A DNA stretch of 64,000 bases from NCBI GenBank assembly GCA_964019135.1, contig OZ025258.1, forward strand, positions 28,824,186 to 28,888,185. The letters run 5' to 3'. A model generated the notes under the pieces. That model was not told where the DNA came from. It did no database searches and was given only the letters and a program-made list of their open reading frames with translations. Position numbers and translations under genes: made by a program. Numbering within the stretch: position 1 is the first letter of the stretch; the number at the start of each line of letters is the position of its first letter. Below are positions 12,360-25,900 of this stretch, piece by piece. The DNA comes from Arenicola marina (lineage: Eukaryota > Annelida > Polychaeta > Arenicolidae).

Positions 12360-13156
12360 ACTGACATCATGGTTGGCCTCACCAAGGTCTGCAGCAATGT
12401 GATCACTGCCCTGGGGTACCAACGGTAAACTTACATCATGGTTGGCCTCACCAAGGTCTGCAGCAATGTGAGCACTGCCCTGGGATACCAACGGTGAACT
12501 GACATCATGGTTGGCCTCACCAAGGTCTACAGCAATGTGATCACTGCCTGGGATACCAAAGGTGAACTGACATCATGGTTGGCCTTACCAAGGTCTGCAG
12601 CAATGTGAGCACTGCCCTGGGATACCAACGGTGAACTGACATCATGGTTGGCCTCACCAAGGTCTGCAGCAATATGATCACTGCCTGGGATACCAACGGT
12701 GAACTGACATCATGGTTGGCCTCACCAAGGTCTGCAGCAATGTGAGCACTGCCCTGGGATACCAACGGTGAACTGACATCATGGTTGGCCTCACCAAGGT
12801 CTGCAGCAATGTGATCACTGCCCTGGGGTACTAACGGTGAACTGACTTCATGGTTGACCTCACTAAGGTCTGCAGCAATTTGATCACTGCCCTGGGGTAC
12901 CAACGGTAAACTGACATCATGGTTGACCTCACCAAGGTCTGCAGCAATGTGAGTACTGCCCTGGGGTGCCAAGGGTGAACTGACCTCATGGTTGGCCTCA
13001 CCAAGGTCTGCAGCAATGTGAGCACTGCCCTGGGGTACCAAAGGTGAACTGACATCATGGTTGGCCTCACCAAGGTCTGCAGCAATGTGAGCACTGCCCT
13101 GGGGTACCAAAGGTGAACTGACATCATGGTTGACCTCACCAAGGTCTGCAGCAATG
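12300..13156 (+). repeat. 69-bp minisatellite seeded by the sulfotransferase stop codon
   Basis: About 12 contiguous units. Each contains CTCACCAAGGTCTGCAGCAA, then ACTGCCCTGGG and TACCAACGGT(A/G)A. The first unit is the end of the coding sequence itself. The period (12308 to 12377 to 12446) is 69 bp, 23 codons, so every complete unit keeps the reading phase of the gene and ends in TAA or TGA. A few units are 68 bp through loss of a C. Each unit also has an ATG, making a tandem series of roughly 20-codon micro-ORFs in the presumed 3' UTR. Confidence 0.93.
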
Positions 13157-13224
13157 CTAATATTCAAGCAAGCGTATTACCGCTTGAGTACTTTCTCCCT
13201 TTCTTTTTCCAAATCATCAAGTCG

Positions 13225-13230
13225 AATAAA
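13225..13230 (+). promoter_or_regulatory. Possible poly(A) signal AATAAA
   Basis: First AATAAA downstream of the sulfotransferase stop, just after the 69-bp array. If used, the whole array would lie in the 3' UTR. A single hexamer is weak evidence. Confidence 0.3.
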
Positions 13231-13324
13231 CCCAACAAAGGTATTGCTACCTTTGATGCCAGAATTACTGGCTTGCCTTCACCGTTGTATAGACATATAC
13301 ATATAAAAATTATTCATATAGTCC

Positions 13325-13515
13325 ATATATGGTGTTGCTATATCAGACCAATTCCCTATATGGTGTTGCTATATCAGATCAATTCCCTATATGGTGTTGC
13401 TATATCAGACCAAGTCCATATATACTATTGCTATATCAGACCAAGTCCATATATGATGTTGCTATATCAGACCAAGTCCATATACACTGTTGCTGTATCA
13501 GATCAAGTCCATATA
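13325..13515. repeat. 31-bp minisatellite, left block
   Basis: Units begin TCCATATATGGTGTTGCTAT and continue ATCAGACCAAG, 31 bp each, about six copies. The same unit resumes at 14725 after the LINE fragment. Confidence 0.9.
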
Positions 13516-14724
13516 TTTTCCATACTCCCATTGCAAGATGCACTAATTACGCGGATGCAAAGGGAGATAGATAATTTTATGTGGGATGGGAAACGCTCTA
13601 AGATATCGAGGATGCAACTTGCACAGAAGTATTCGGATGGGGTATTCAATTAACATGTCTTGACCTTTTTATCAAAGCACTCCGTTTATCGTGGATAAAG
13701 CGACTGGAAACATCGGTCGGAAACTGGCAGAGTGTTGCAAAACATGTTTTAGGTGAAAAGAACAGCATTTTGTTATGGCAGTTAGATCCAAAGTCTTTAA
13801 TCGCATTGTCTAAAAAAATATCCAGCAGCTTTTGGAAAGAAATCATAAGTGACTGGGGAAAGTATAAACGACAAGACTACTTGCATGGTAACGAAATGAA
13901 GTATACCTTTTGGAATTCACAGTATCTTAGACATAGTAATATTATAGCTTTTAAGAATCATCTTGTTGCCAGTAACTGTACTCTAGTAATGGATTTGTTT
14001 GGTGATCAGGGGGAACCGCTGACACAAGAGAGTTTCAATATGAGGTATAATATTAATTTAAACTTTTTGGATTATCAGTGCCTCAAGCAACAGGTTATCA
14101 GTCATTGGTATAAACGTTCTTGTTACCCAACAGTGCCAACTGATAGAAACTTGGATATATGTGTGGCAGAACTGATGGATTCGCAACGTTGCTGTAATTA
14201 TGCATATTGGAAGTTAGCAACGAAAGTCGACTTAAATCAAGGGAGAAGAAATAAGTGGGAAGAAACCCTCCACGAGACAATAGATAACTTGTCTTGGAAA
14301 AATATCTACCTACTACCTTATAGAGTAACTAATGAAACAAGGGCTAGAAGTTTCCAGTATCGATTTTTGCAACGTATTTTACCTACAAATAAGTACCTGA
14401 AAATGTGTGGTTTAGCTGAAAGCGACTTGTGTTATTTTTGCAGTTCTCACATAGAAACCATCGAGCATTTTTTCTGGCGCTGTAAGCATGTAAACGAATT
14501 TTGGCAAAAGATCATCACAGTCCTGCAGCCTGGGTTCGACTTTGACTTAAAATTTTTAATTACAGAAAAACATGTCTTGTTGGGAGTCACTGAGAAAACA
14601 ACAGCAGTTATAAACCACGTGATACTGTTAATTAAACAATATATTTACGCCACCAAATGTAAAAACGGAACTCTCAGTGTAGCAGGTGCCTTAAGCAGAA
14701 TGAAACAAATATCCATATATCCAA
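13516..14724 (+). mobile_element. L1/Tx1-like non-LTR retrotransposon fragment (ORF2 C-terminal part), degenerate
   Basis: The conceptual product carries typical post-RT features. FMWDGKRSKISR resembles the F.W.GK..ki motif. Near its end is a zinc-knuckle-like stretch CYFCSSHIETIEHFFWRC (about 14425-14480) preceded by FQYRFLQRILPTNKYL. At least one frameshift near 13635-13650 separates the first part from the long frame at 13770-14801. The catalytic RT core is absent, so this is a 5'-truncated dead copy. It lies precisely between two blocks of the same 31-bp minisatellite. Confidence 0.85.
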
Positions 14725-15065
14725 AAAGTCCATATATGGTGTTGCTATATCATACCAAGTCCATATATACTGTTGCTCTATTAGACCAAGTCCATATATA
14801 GTATGGCTATATCAGACCAAGTCCATATATAGTATGGCTATATCAGACCAAGTCCATATATGGTGTTGCTATATCATACCAGGTCCATATATGGTGTTGC
14901 TATATCAGACCAAGTCCATATATGATGGCTATATCAGACCAAGTCCATATATGGTGTTGCTATATCAGACCAAGTCCATATATATTATGGCTATATCAGA
15001 CCATGCCCATTATATGAATATGGTGCTATATCAGACTATGCCCATTATCTGAATATGGTGCTAAT
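14725..15065. repeat. 31-bp minisatellite, right block
   Basis: Same TCCATATATGGTGTTGCTAT unit as 13325-13515, with shorter variants (TATAGTATGGCTATATCAG) and a diverged end near 15000-15060. Confidence 0.88.
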
Positions 15066-16446
15066 AGTCACGTCACGTCCATATATCGCGATAAAACCAT
15101 GATCATTCTCATATACAGTGCTTCAAAAATACATATAGTACAATATCCCAGCGTCTATCTATGGTAAAGATAATTACATGACGTCATTTTGATACTTATT
15201 GGACTTAAGGAGCGAAAAAAGCATTAGCAGTACTTTACAGCCGTGGCCTCTTTGCTCGTCATGAGACTCGTCACACCTAGATCTACACATCTCGTTACGA
15301 ACCTAGATCTACACATTAAAATAATATTTATGCGAGATATAGGGAGGAATTAGGGAGGGATTAGGGAGGGATAGGGAGGGTATGAAACAAATCTGGGGAT
15401 ATATTTATTATTTGATGGTTGTGGCGTGCTTGGACAAAAATCGGTGTCTAACTGTGCATTATATTATAGGTGTGCAAGTCCTGATCCTGGCCCGTTTTGG
15501 GCAGTCGGATGTGTTCGGCTCTCACACGCGTGTACAGGTGCAGAAATACAGCCATAGCACCACTGTCTTTAACTCTACATACATACCGGTGTATATATAT
15601 GCCAAATCATTAGGTCTATTTACACTCAACTTTATAAATAAATTCCATTTAAACTATATAGGACCCTTTACATGAACACTTTTTACGTCAAGTTACATCA
15701 GATCATTAATATCTTAAAGTTGCATGTGGAGTTGTTTCCCGCCAAAACTAAGCCCAGGCGAAATTTATATCAAAATTTGCAGAAAACTCGATTGTTTCAT
15801 TCGATCAATTTAGAAACCTGATAAACATCGCCGTTTCGGCTGTGGTGTGGCAAACGTGTCTATCCTGGGACACCACAGAACTCGGTCGCGGCACTGCTAC
15901 TTATACCAAAGCATCGCGAAGCACACAAACTGATCACGTTTACCACTAAAATGAAAACTTGTGGTAAATTGATATCACGGACAAGGCTAAGAGACACTAT
16001 TTGGCAGTCTGGTATGGGTGGAGTATAGAGAAAAGAAGTCTTGAATGATTCAAGGACTGATTTTTATATGTATTTCGACCTCATTAGTTTTGGCGGGAAA
16101 GAGCTCGACATGCAACTTTAAATATAAACAATTACTTTCCGCAAATTATTATTGTTGTACACAATGTATACAGACTTGTAAAACAAGTAGGGCCTCGTGG
16201 TTGCGCTGTAGCTTGCAAGACATTGACACGAGGTACATATTTATATAGCCGATAATACAACAGAACGTTTGCTACCTAGACTATGATTTCATGTAGGTCT
16301 ATGGGTAATATGACATGGATGTGAGCTGTTCATGAATTGTCCTCACCGTGGAAACATACGCAGATAATTAATTGCTGATAATGACAGTAGTTTTTTTGCT
16401 TTGTAATCTGTATCTAAGTTCCCGCCATGGCTCACATACATGGAAA
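15066..16446. other. No gene seen; contains G-quadruplex-prone tract
   Basis: Intergenic sequence downstream of the SRCR gene (its 3' side). 15342-15380 holds four GGGAGG or GGGAGGG blocks separated by ATTA or ATA, a strong G-quadruplex pattern on the + strand. The ORF at 15382-15675 has no recognisable domain or context and I do not call it. Confidence 0.6.
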
Positions 16447-16987
16447 TTATGTCCTTGGTTCAGATACCGTGGGGAGTAAGTACTCATCCTCAGGTGTTGT
16501 CGGCTTGACGACACGAGGAAATACTCCTCCGTCAATCGCGGCCTCGCGCTCATTGTTATTCTTGCTCAGCAACAAGGGGTCGGCGTCACGCGCGGACGCC
16601 GCTACGTCACCATTACGCTGCGGCGCCGCCCTGAACTCTGGAACCGGAACCGGAAGCGGGCGGTTTGCCACCGCTACACTGGCGCCCCCTGCCGCTCCGA
16701 CTGCGACTGGGTCGTCGGTGTATGGGTTGATGCTGGGTCGCGTGAAGCGCCGGGGGCCCTTCTTGTTACAAGCACCTTCGGTCTCGTCAATCTCGCTGAT
16801 CTCCTCGTAAATCTCGTCGTCGTCGCTCATCTCGGGGTACTGACCCCGGTCATGTGATTGTTTCTCCGGGAGTTGGACCGTCATGGGTCTGAGCTCCAGC
16901 TGGTAGCGGGGGTTGGCGCACCCTTCCCATGTGGTGCTGACGTAGGTGTTTTGCTGCGGACCTGTCACGATGGTCGGGCTGCTGCGG
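16447..16987 (-). CDS. SRCR receptor exon 9: cytoplasmic tail
   Basis: Acceptor GATTTCAG (AG 16989-16988). Encodes the tail with tyrosines in NTYVST, PRYQLEL, GQYPEM, DEIYEEISEI, NPYTDD and EDEYLLP, an acidic cluster (MSDDDEIYEEISEIDE) and a proline patch (RPLPVPVPEF, a possible SH3 ligand). Stop TAA at 16449-16447. Confidence 0.85.
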
Positions 16988-19900
16988 CTGAAATCATGAG
17001 ATTAATTTCATTTTATTTCCGACCTAACGCCGCAGTGCCTATTACCTGCTCGGCCCAGGCTGATTGAGCTCATAGTGAGCTCTCAGCGTTCGGCACACCC
17101 ATCGATCTCAAGTTGATAATATCATTATTATTAGTAAGTTTAATGTGCCCTATTATCATAAGTGATGTTTAACAATATTCACAATCATTATGAACAACGC
17201 AGCAGAAGAAATAACGCAATCATAACGCTCCCTTGCACCCATTGACTTGGCGATCATAACGCACGTTTGCCACTCTCGGGTCACAATTTGAATAACGGAT
17301 GAGTGAGGATGACAATCATGAGCAGTGATGATGATGTTGATATTCCACAAATCAACATATGATGTGAACTAAGATAATCGTGAATAATAATAATAATAAG
17401 AATCATGAATCATAATCATGATAATCGTGAAGTGATGATAAGGGAAATACTGTCACCATGTGAAGTTGATGTGACGTGATAATAACAGGGAAGTAATGTC
17501 ACGATGTGAAGTGATGATAAGCGAGAAGTAATGTCACGATGTGAAGTGATGATAAGCGAGAAGTAATGTCACGATGTGAAGTGATGATAAGCGAGAAGTA
17601 ATGTCACGATGTGAATTGATGATAAGCGAGAAGTAATGTCACGATGTGAAGTGATGATAAGCGAGAAGTAATGTCACGATGTGAAGTGATGATAAGCGAG
17701 AAGTAATGTCACGATGTGAAGTGATGATAAGCGAGAAGTAATGTCACGATGACAGGTAAAGTCATGATGGGAAGTGATGTCATGATGAGAGCAAGACATG
17801 ACGATGAGAGTATATCAGTATGTGATAACGACAGTATATAAGTGTGTGATGATGACAGTATATAAGATGTGATGATTACAGTATATAAGATGTGATGATG
17901 ACAGTATATAAGATGTGATGATGACAGTATATAAGATGTGACATAATCACGAGTCATTAAGAGAATTAATTAGGCAATCACGACAAATTATCGTGGTAAT
18001 ATTGGCCCTACCTCCTAGCTCTTGCGGCCTTGACCTTGATGACGGCCACGGTCACAGCCACCACCAGGGTGACGAGGACAATGAACCCGGCAACCAAGGC
18101 AACCAGATGGAACACGTTACCCTCTGAAACACACGACCATACATGAGTATTGTTTATTCCACAATGAGAAAATACATCATCGAAAACGATTAGTGGTTTT
18201 TGTATTTATGTTTACAACCAGGTACACACTAGGATCTCATACCCGGTTCCTAGCTGCATCGTAGGCCCTACCCCCGGGTGGGGCACTATTATACCAATCT
18301 GGTGGGGTGGGGGGGGGGGGGTTCGCGGGTGCCCCTTGATGCCTGAGAGAGCGGACATTTATGATGAAAAGGATACCCCTATAGTCCGACCGAGGGAGGG
18401 GGAGGGGGGGGGGGGCTCTGAAAATGTGCGTTCGGGTTTGCCGGATATGGTCGCAAGGTACTCAAGTTGCTTAATTAGCAGATGCATTTTCATACATTTC
18501 CGTAATCCTTAATTAGCAGATCAATTAAGTTATGCATTTCATACCTTTCAGCACCTTTCATCTAAGTCCCTTATATATTTCAGACTTATTATGTCCTTAT
18601 AATATAGCAAGGCCACATGATGGCCACACTAAAATTGAGTGTGGTCCAAACATAATACTTTCTTTCGTCATCAAAAAGGAGTTCTCCGTAAAAACAATTA
18701 CCCGAATCGGCGTCCCCGGCGTCTACGGATGTCGTCACTCGTAGCGTCACTGTAGACGAAGGCGTCATGGAAACTGTGGACGTCGTGGTTGTGTCTTAAA
18801 TCCAGATATTAAATAGGAGAGTTATTAACGGAGCTATAGAAAACTAGATTATGCCATCCGGAAACATTCACCGACTTGAATGTTAGATTTTTGCGTCAAC
18901 ATCATAATAATAACTAATAATGACTATAAATATATTTTACATCACTGCCTCTGGTGGCATTCACTGTGACATTCCGCGCATTATATGCAGTTTGCTATTA
19001 AAGGGTCTTTGACGCCGCAAATAAAAAGCAAGCTGGTGGATAATGGTGCATCGTGAGAAAGTTGCGGTTATAGTTCCTACACGAGCGATTATGTGTTGTG
19101 ATGAATAAGTATGTTATATTAAGAATTTATATATACCTTTTGGTTTTGTGGTGGGCTTCACAGGTTCCACCATCGTGCACTGAACAGCCACATCCTGATA
19201 ATGTCTGCAATCTGTTTCTCCCCACGCCCCCTGGTGAGCGCAGTTGTCAAGCCGAGCCTCGCTTCCGTTACATGCCACATCGGATAACCAGATGGCGCCA
19301 CTGCCGTCTCCGTACGGTGCCAAGTCGGTCACGCGACCGTCTTTAAATCCAAGCTGTCGGCAGGCAACCCTGCAAACGTCATAAAATCACGTGACTTGTG
19401 GCTATGCGGGCAGCGGGGAACCTATATCGTGTCGACTTGCGGCGTAATAATCAACTTTTAGACCAACTGTGCAATTGGGGGGCCAGTTTTCCACGCATTG
19501 TAAGCTCAGGTTAGTACGTTCTAAAGTTTCGATCAACTTCACGATTTGGAAAATGTCAACCAATCAGCGACGAGCATTTTAGCCAATCAGCGTTAAGATG
19601 ATCACGTTGATATTTGTTTGCATTATGACAGTAAGGAACTTATGTGTGGCTTGTATGCATGACGTTATGAATGATGCTCTAATGGTATGTTCCCTATGTG
19701 CTTACAATGCGTGGAAAACAGGCCCTCCAATTGCACAGTTGATCGAAAAGTTGATTTGTTGCAATCAACTCTACAACTACTACTGCATCGTATCAATAGG
19801 GCATAAGAGATGTGATTGAGGCGTGTTGCACATGAAAAAAAAACAAGCCTCTCTCCATTAAAACTAAAGGGACGTATACAGAATGCCAACGTTGTTGACC

Positions 19901-22900
19901 AACTAAAACAATTTAATGTATACTGTATGGTAAACACCACGTTCTGTTTAGTCTGTGCGTCTGATGTTGAGACCGCACACCCCCCCCCCTCCCCCCTCGC
20001 CACAGCCCCACCTCCCACACCGCGCCCGACAGGCACCCACCTGGCGTCTGCATCGTGCCACCCCTCCGAGCAGACTGTGCCCCAGACGCCATGTTGGCTG
20101 ACCTCCAAACGACCGCTGGAGTTCGTAGGGCCCCCTACCAGGCGAACTTCTCCTAAAAGGAAAGTGAATGAATTGTTAGAATTGTTTGTATTTATATACA
20201 TGTATTGGAAGGCATTTTATACACTTATATTATGTAGCCAATGACAATATCTGAAATGAATATCATCTAAAGTGAATTTAATGCTTCGTTAACTTAACAA
20301 CCGCATCATAACCACTGGTGCCACTGAAAAAGTCCATGACAATGACAGAACATGCATGTTCTGACTTCTGACAATTGACAAAGAATACATTTAAAGCATC
20401 ATGATTATTTTTAAAAAAGATATATTTATATATGAACTTTCCAGGGGGGGGGAGCTAATTACCCGTGGGGCATAGCGCGCAGACAACGCCGACGTCAAAA
20501 TCGTGGGGGCAGAAGTTGTCGCCCCAGTCTTGGTGGGGGCAGGCCGCCAGCTGGGGCTCGTGACCCTCACAGGCCACCCTGTCCAGCCACACCGGCCCAG
20601 ACGTGGGCGTGAAGTAACCAGGGTCACCCTTGATCGGACTGCCCTCGCAGTAACCCAGCTGCCGGCAGGCAACTCTGAAACAGGCAACGGGTACATTGGG
20701 GATTCGTTTACGCCACTGCTGATGGTTGAGGTCGATTGAGTAAGAAACGCGCAATGTGTGACAACGAATTGGCATAAGGACACAGCCACGGTGAGTAACT
20801 TTACATCCATTTATCAAAGCAGGTTAGTTGAATGGTTTAAGACGAACCCTTTAAGCTCTGTACGTAATAAATATCGCGACAATGGAAAGGGTCAAAGGAG
20901 AGAGGAACCCCGTCTCCGGCAGGCATGTCTCAGGGAATAACCCCCTATTCTTTGTGAAGAAAAAACATGGGGTCTATATCCTGCAAACAACACATTTGCA
21001 CAGAAGGGATTCGAACCACGCACCGGCCGCTGGGGCTGGTCTGGCAGAGCACACTCGGCAATCGTCGAACGCGTTACTTAGGTCACAGGGTAACCGTCGT
21101 TAGAACTGGACTACAAGTTATCATCGCATATTATATTGTAGCGAGATTTAATGTGTATAAACCAATGTAACTGGTTGTAGTAGTCGCGGTTATTGAGAAG
21201 GATTAAGCATGTTTTTTTCGGGGGCAAATATGAATCAGACAAGGGCATAGGGGGATGGGGGTGGGGGTGGTGGAGGGCGCGGGGCGCTATAAGCTCTAAA
21301 TTACCCGTTTTACTAACCTCGCGTCCTCGGCCCCCCACTGATTATGGCACACGGTGCCCCACACACCCAGGTACTGGATCTCTACTCTCCCTGTTGTGGG
21401 AGTGGAGCCTCCACTGCCAAGCCGAAGTGTAACTATACAAACAAAAAAATATTATATATGTTATATTTCTGTGTATATGTATGTTTTATTAATGTCCGCG
21501 TGAAGTCCTCCGGACTTTACTTCTGTGGCAAATACGACAACCTGTGTCGCAATATGTACATATCCATCATAAATTTTTCTGGCGATAATGTATTATTATT
21601 AGTAAGATTCATGTGTTTGTGTAAGATTCATGTGTTTATCATTATATAAGTGAAAAACACGCCGTATAATCAGAATATATCAAAATCAAATTGTAAAACA
21701 GATTAAGCACATTGGGTGGGTCGGTGAAAAGCGTACATCACAACATAATCCAAATTATCCAAAACTGTAAACAAATATTTCAAATCAAATTGAACAATAT
21801 ACCTTCTGCCGTTTCAGATCCATTGACAGCCGCGTCGTCCGTGACGCAGACGACTCCCGCGTCATCGCTGTGACTGGCCCAGCCGATGCCCCATGATCCA
21901 AAATGGCGGCAGTCCCTAATCCTGGCCTCAGCGCCATCACAGCTGACGTCAGTGAGCCAGATGTTATCCGAGCCCTGGCCGAAGGCGGCGTGATGAGCGG
22001 GTTTGCCGTCCGCGTACCCTAGTTGTCTGCAGACCACTCTATGGGAACACAATATATAGCGGTCTAAAGGTGTCCGCGTACCCCAGCTGTCTGCAGACCA
22101 CTCTATGGGAACACAATATATAGCGGCCTAAAGGTGTCCGCGTACCCCAGCTGTCTGCAGACCACTCCATAGGAACACAATATATAGCGGTCTAAAGGTG
22201 TCCGCGTACCCCAGCTGTCTGCATACCACTCTATGGGAACACAATATATAGCGGCCTAAAGGTGTCCGCGTACCCCAGCTGTCTGCATACCACTCTATGG
22301 GAACACAATATATAGCGGTCTAAAGGTGTCCGCGTACCCCTGCTGTCTGCAGACCACTCTATGGGAACACAATATATAGCGGCCTAAAGGTGTCCGCGTA
22401 CCCCAGCTGTCTGCATACCACTCTATGGGAACACAATATATAGCGGCCTAATCGTGTCCGCGTACCCCAGCTGTCTGCATACCACTCTATGGGAACACAA
22501 TATATAGCGGCCTAAAGGTGTCCGCGTACCCCAGCTGTCTGCAGACCACTCTATGGGAACACAATATATAGCGGCCTAAAGGTGTCCGCGTACCCCAGCT
22601 GTCTGCAGACCACTCTATGGGAACACAATATATAGCGGTCTAAAGGTGTCCGCTACCCCAGCTGTCTGCAGACCACTCTATGGGAAAACAATATATAGCG
22701 GTCTAAAGGTGTCCGCGTACCCCAGCTGTCTGCAGACCACTCTATGGGAACACAATATATAGCGGTCTAAAGGTGTCCGCGTACCCCAGCTCTCTGCAGA
22801 CCACTCTATGGAAACACAATATATAGCGGCCTAAAGGTGTCCGCGTACCCCAGCTGTCTGCAGACCACTCTATGGGAACACAATATATAGCGGTCTAAAG

Positions 22901-25900
22901 GTGTCCGCGTACCCCAGCTGTCTGCAGACCACTCTATGGGAACACAATATATAGCGGTCTAAAGGTGTCCGCTACCCCAGCTGTCTGCAGACCACTCTAT
23001 GGGAACACAATATATAGCGGTCTAAAGGTGTCCGCTACCCCAGCTGTCTGCAGACCACTCTATGGGAACACAATATATAGCGGTCTAAAGGTGTCCGCTA
23101 CCCCAGCTGTCTGCAGACCACTCTATGGGAACACAATATATAGCGGCCTAAAGGTGTCCGCGTACCCCAGCTGTCTGCAGACCACTCTATGGGAACACAA
23201 TATATAGCGGTCTAAAGGTGTCCGCGTACCCCAGCTGTCTGCAGACCACTCTATAGGAACACAATATATAGCGGTCTAAAGGTGTCCGCGTACCCTAGCT
23301 GTCTGCAGACCACTCTATGGGAACACAATATATAGCGGTCTAAAGGTGTCCGCGTACCCCAGCTGTCTGCTGACCACTCTATGGGAACACAATATATAGC
23401 GGTCTAAAGGTGTCCGCGTACCCCAGCTGTCTGCAGACCACTCTATAGGAACACAATATATAGCGGTCTAAAGGTGTCCGCGTACCCTAGCTGTCTGCAG
23501 ACCACTCTATAGGAACACAATATATAGCGGTCTAAAGGTGTCCGCTACCCCAGCTGTCTGCTGACCACTCTATGGGAACACAATATATAGCGGTCTAAAG
23601 GTGTCCGCTACCCCAGCTGTCTGCTGACCACTCTATGGGAACACAATATATAGCGGCCTAAAGGTGTCCGCGTACCCCAGCTGTCTGCAGACCACTCTAT
23701 AGGAACACAATATATAGCGGTCTGAAGGTGTCCGCGTACCCCAGCTGTCTGCAGACCACTCTATGGGAACACAATATATAGCGGTCTAAAGGTGTCCGCG
23801 TACCCCAGCTGTCTGCAGACCACTCTATAGGAACACAATATATAGCGGTCTAAAGGTGTCCGCGTACCCCAGCTGTCTGCAGACCACTCTATGGGAACAC
23901 AATATATAGCGGTCTAAGGACGTCCGCGTACCCCAGCTGTCTGCAGACCACTCTATAGGAACACAATATATAGCGGTTTAAAGGTGTCCGCGTACCCCAG
24001 CTGTCTGCAGACCACTCTATAGGAACACAGTATATAGCGGTCTAAAGGTGTCCGCGTACCCCAGCTGTCTGCAGACCACTCTATGGGAACACAATATATA
24101 GCGGTCTAAAGGTGTCCGCGTACCCCAGCTGTCTGCAGACCACTCTATGGGAACGCAATATATAGCGGTCTAAAGGTGTCCGCGTACCCCAGCTGTCTGC
24201 AGACCACGCTATGGAAACACAATATATAGCGGTCTAAAGGTGTCCGCGTACCCCCGCTGTCTGCAGACCACTCTATGGGAACATAATATATAGCGGTCTA
24301 AAGATGTCCGCGTACCCCAGGTGTCTGCAGACCCCTCTATGGGAACACAATATATAGCGGTCTAAAAGTGTCCGCGTACCCCAGCTGTCTGTAGACAACT
24401 CTATGGGAACACAATATATAGCGGTCTAAAGGTGTCCGCGTACCCCAGCTGTCTGCATACCACTCTATGGGAACACAATATATAGCGGTCTAAAGGTGTC
24501 CGAGTACCCTAGCTGTCTGCAGACCACTCTATGGGAACACAATATATAGCGGTCTAAAGGTGTCCGCGAACCCCAGCTCTCTGCAGACCACTCTATGGGA
24601 ACACAATATATAGCGGCCTAAAGGTGTCCGCGTACCCAAGCTGTCTGCAGACCACTCTATAGGAACACAATATATAGCGGTCTAAAGGTGTCCGCGTACC
24701 CCAGCTGTCTGCAGACCACTCTATGGGAACACAATATATAGCGGCCTAAAGGTGTCCGAGCTATACCGGAATTCTCCTTTACAAAATTGTGAAAATTATA
24801 TGGCCTAATGAGTATAAGAATAATCGATTAAGTTAACGTTACTAAATAATCATAGCGCGTGGGACACTCTCAGATGCACTGTCAAACTATTGGTACCAAG
24901 CCAGAACAAGTTTGTGATCAATTCGTCCCTGGTTCAAAACTCCGTCTAGGTGATCTAATCTGGGGCAGATTTCATCCCATTATTCATTGTTTCCGGAGGG
25001 TCCTTGGTCTAATTTAGCCCTCAATGGCCTTCAAACAACGATCGCTTCATAGCATTTCCAGAACAACTACGGTGATATTAATCTACTATGTTTCACCCGT
25101 CGGTATTTCAGACTCATGTGTTATGGCCCGCATAGTAGTTCTAAGAAGGCTTAGCGCACTTAATGGCTTCCACTTAACGTTACTTCATCTCACCCAGCCT
25201 TTAAAAAGGGAATGCAAACCCACGTGCTTTCATTTTTGCGCTGATGACTATACATAAACCAACGAAAAAAAATCGGTAGTGCTAACCTGGCTCTGAGCGC
25301 CCATGATTTTTGATGGGCCTCCCCACAGTCTCAACCTTAACAAATCTGGTACACACAGGCTCACATACCTGGCGTCCCGCCAGACCCAGCCTTCACACAT
25401 TGGTTACACATGGGCTCACATACCTGGCCTCCCGCCAGTCTCAGCCTTCACACATTGGTTACACATGGGCTCACATACCTGGCCTCCCGTCAGTCTCAGC
25501 CTTCACACATTGGTTACACATGGGCTCACTTACCTGGCCTCCCGTCAGTCTCAGCCTTCACACATTGGTTACACATGGGCTCACATACCTGGCCTCCCGC
25601 CAGTCCCAGCCTTCACACATTGGTTACACATGGGCTCACATACCTGGCCACCCGCCAGTCCCAGCCTTCACACATTGGTTACACATGGGCTCACATACCT
25701 GGCCTCCCGCCCGTCCCGGCCTTCACACATTGGTTACACATGGGCTCACATACCTGGCCTCCCGCCAGTCCCAGCCTTCACACATTGGTTACACATGGGC
25801 TCACATACCTGGCCTCCCGCCAGTCCCAGCCTTCACACATTGGTTACACATGGGCTCACATACCTGGCCTCCCGCCCGTCCCGGCCTTCACACATTGGTT

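Noticed and set aside
16427..16810. 127-codon + strand ORF
   Set aside because: Antisense shadow of the SRCR receptor tail exon.
22008..24766. CRISPR array
   Set aside because: Units are contiguous with no unique spacers, in a eukaryotic intron, and are clearly derived from an exon edge.
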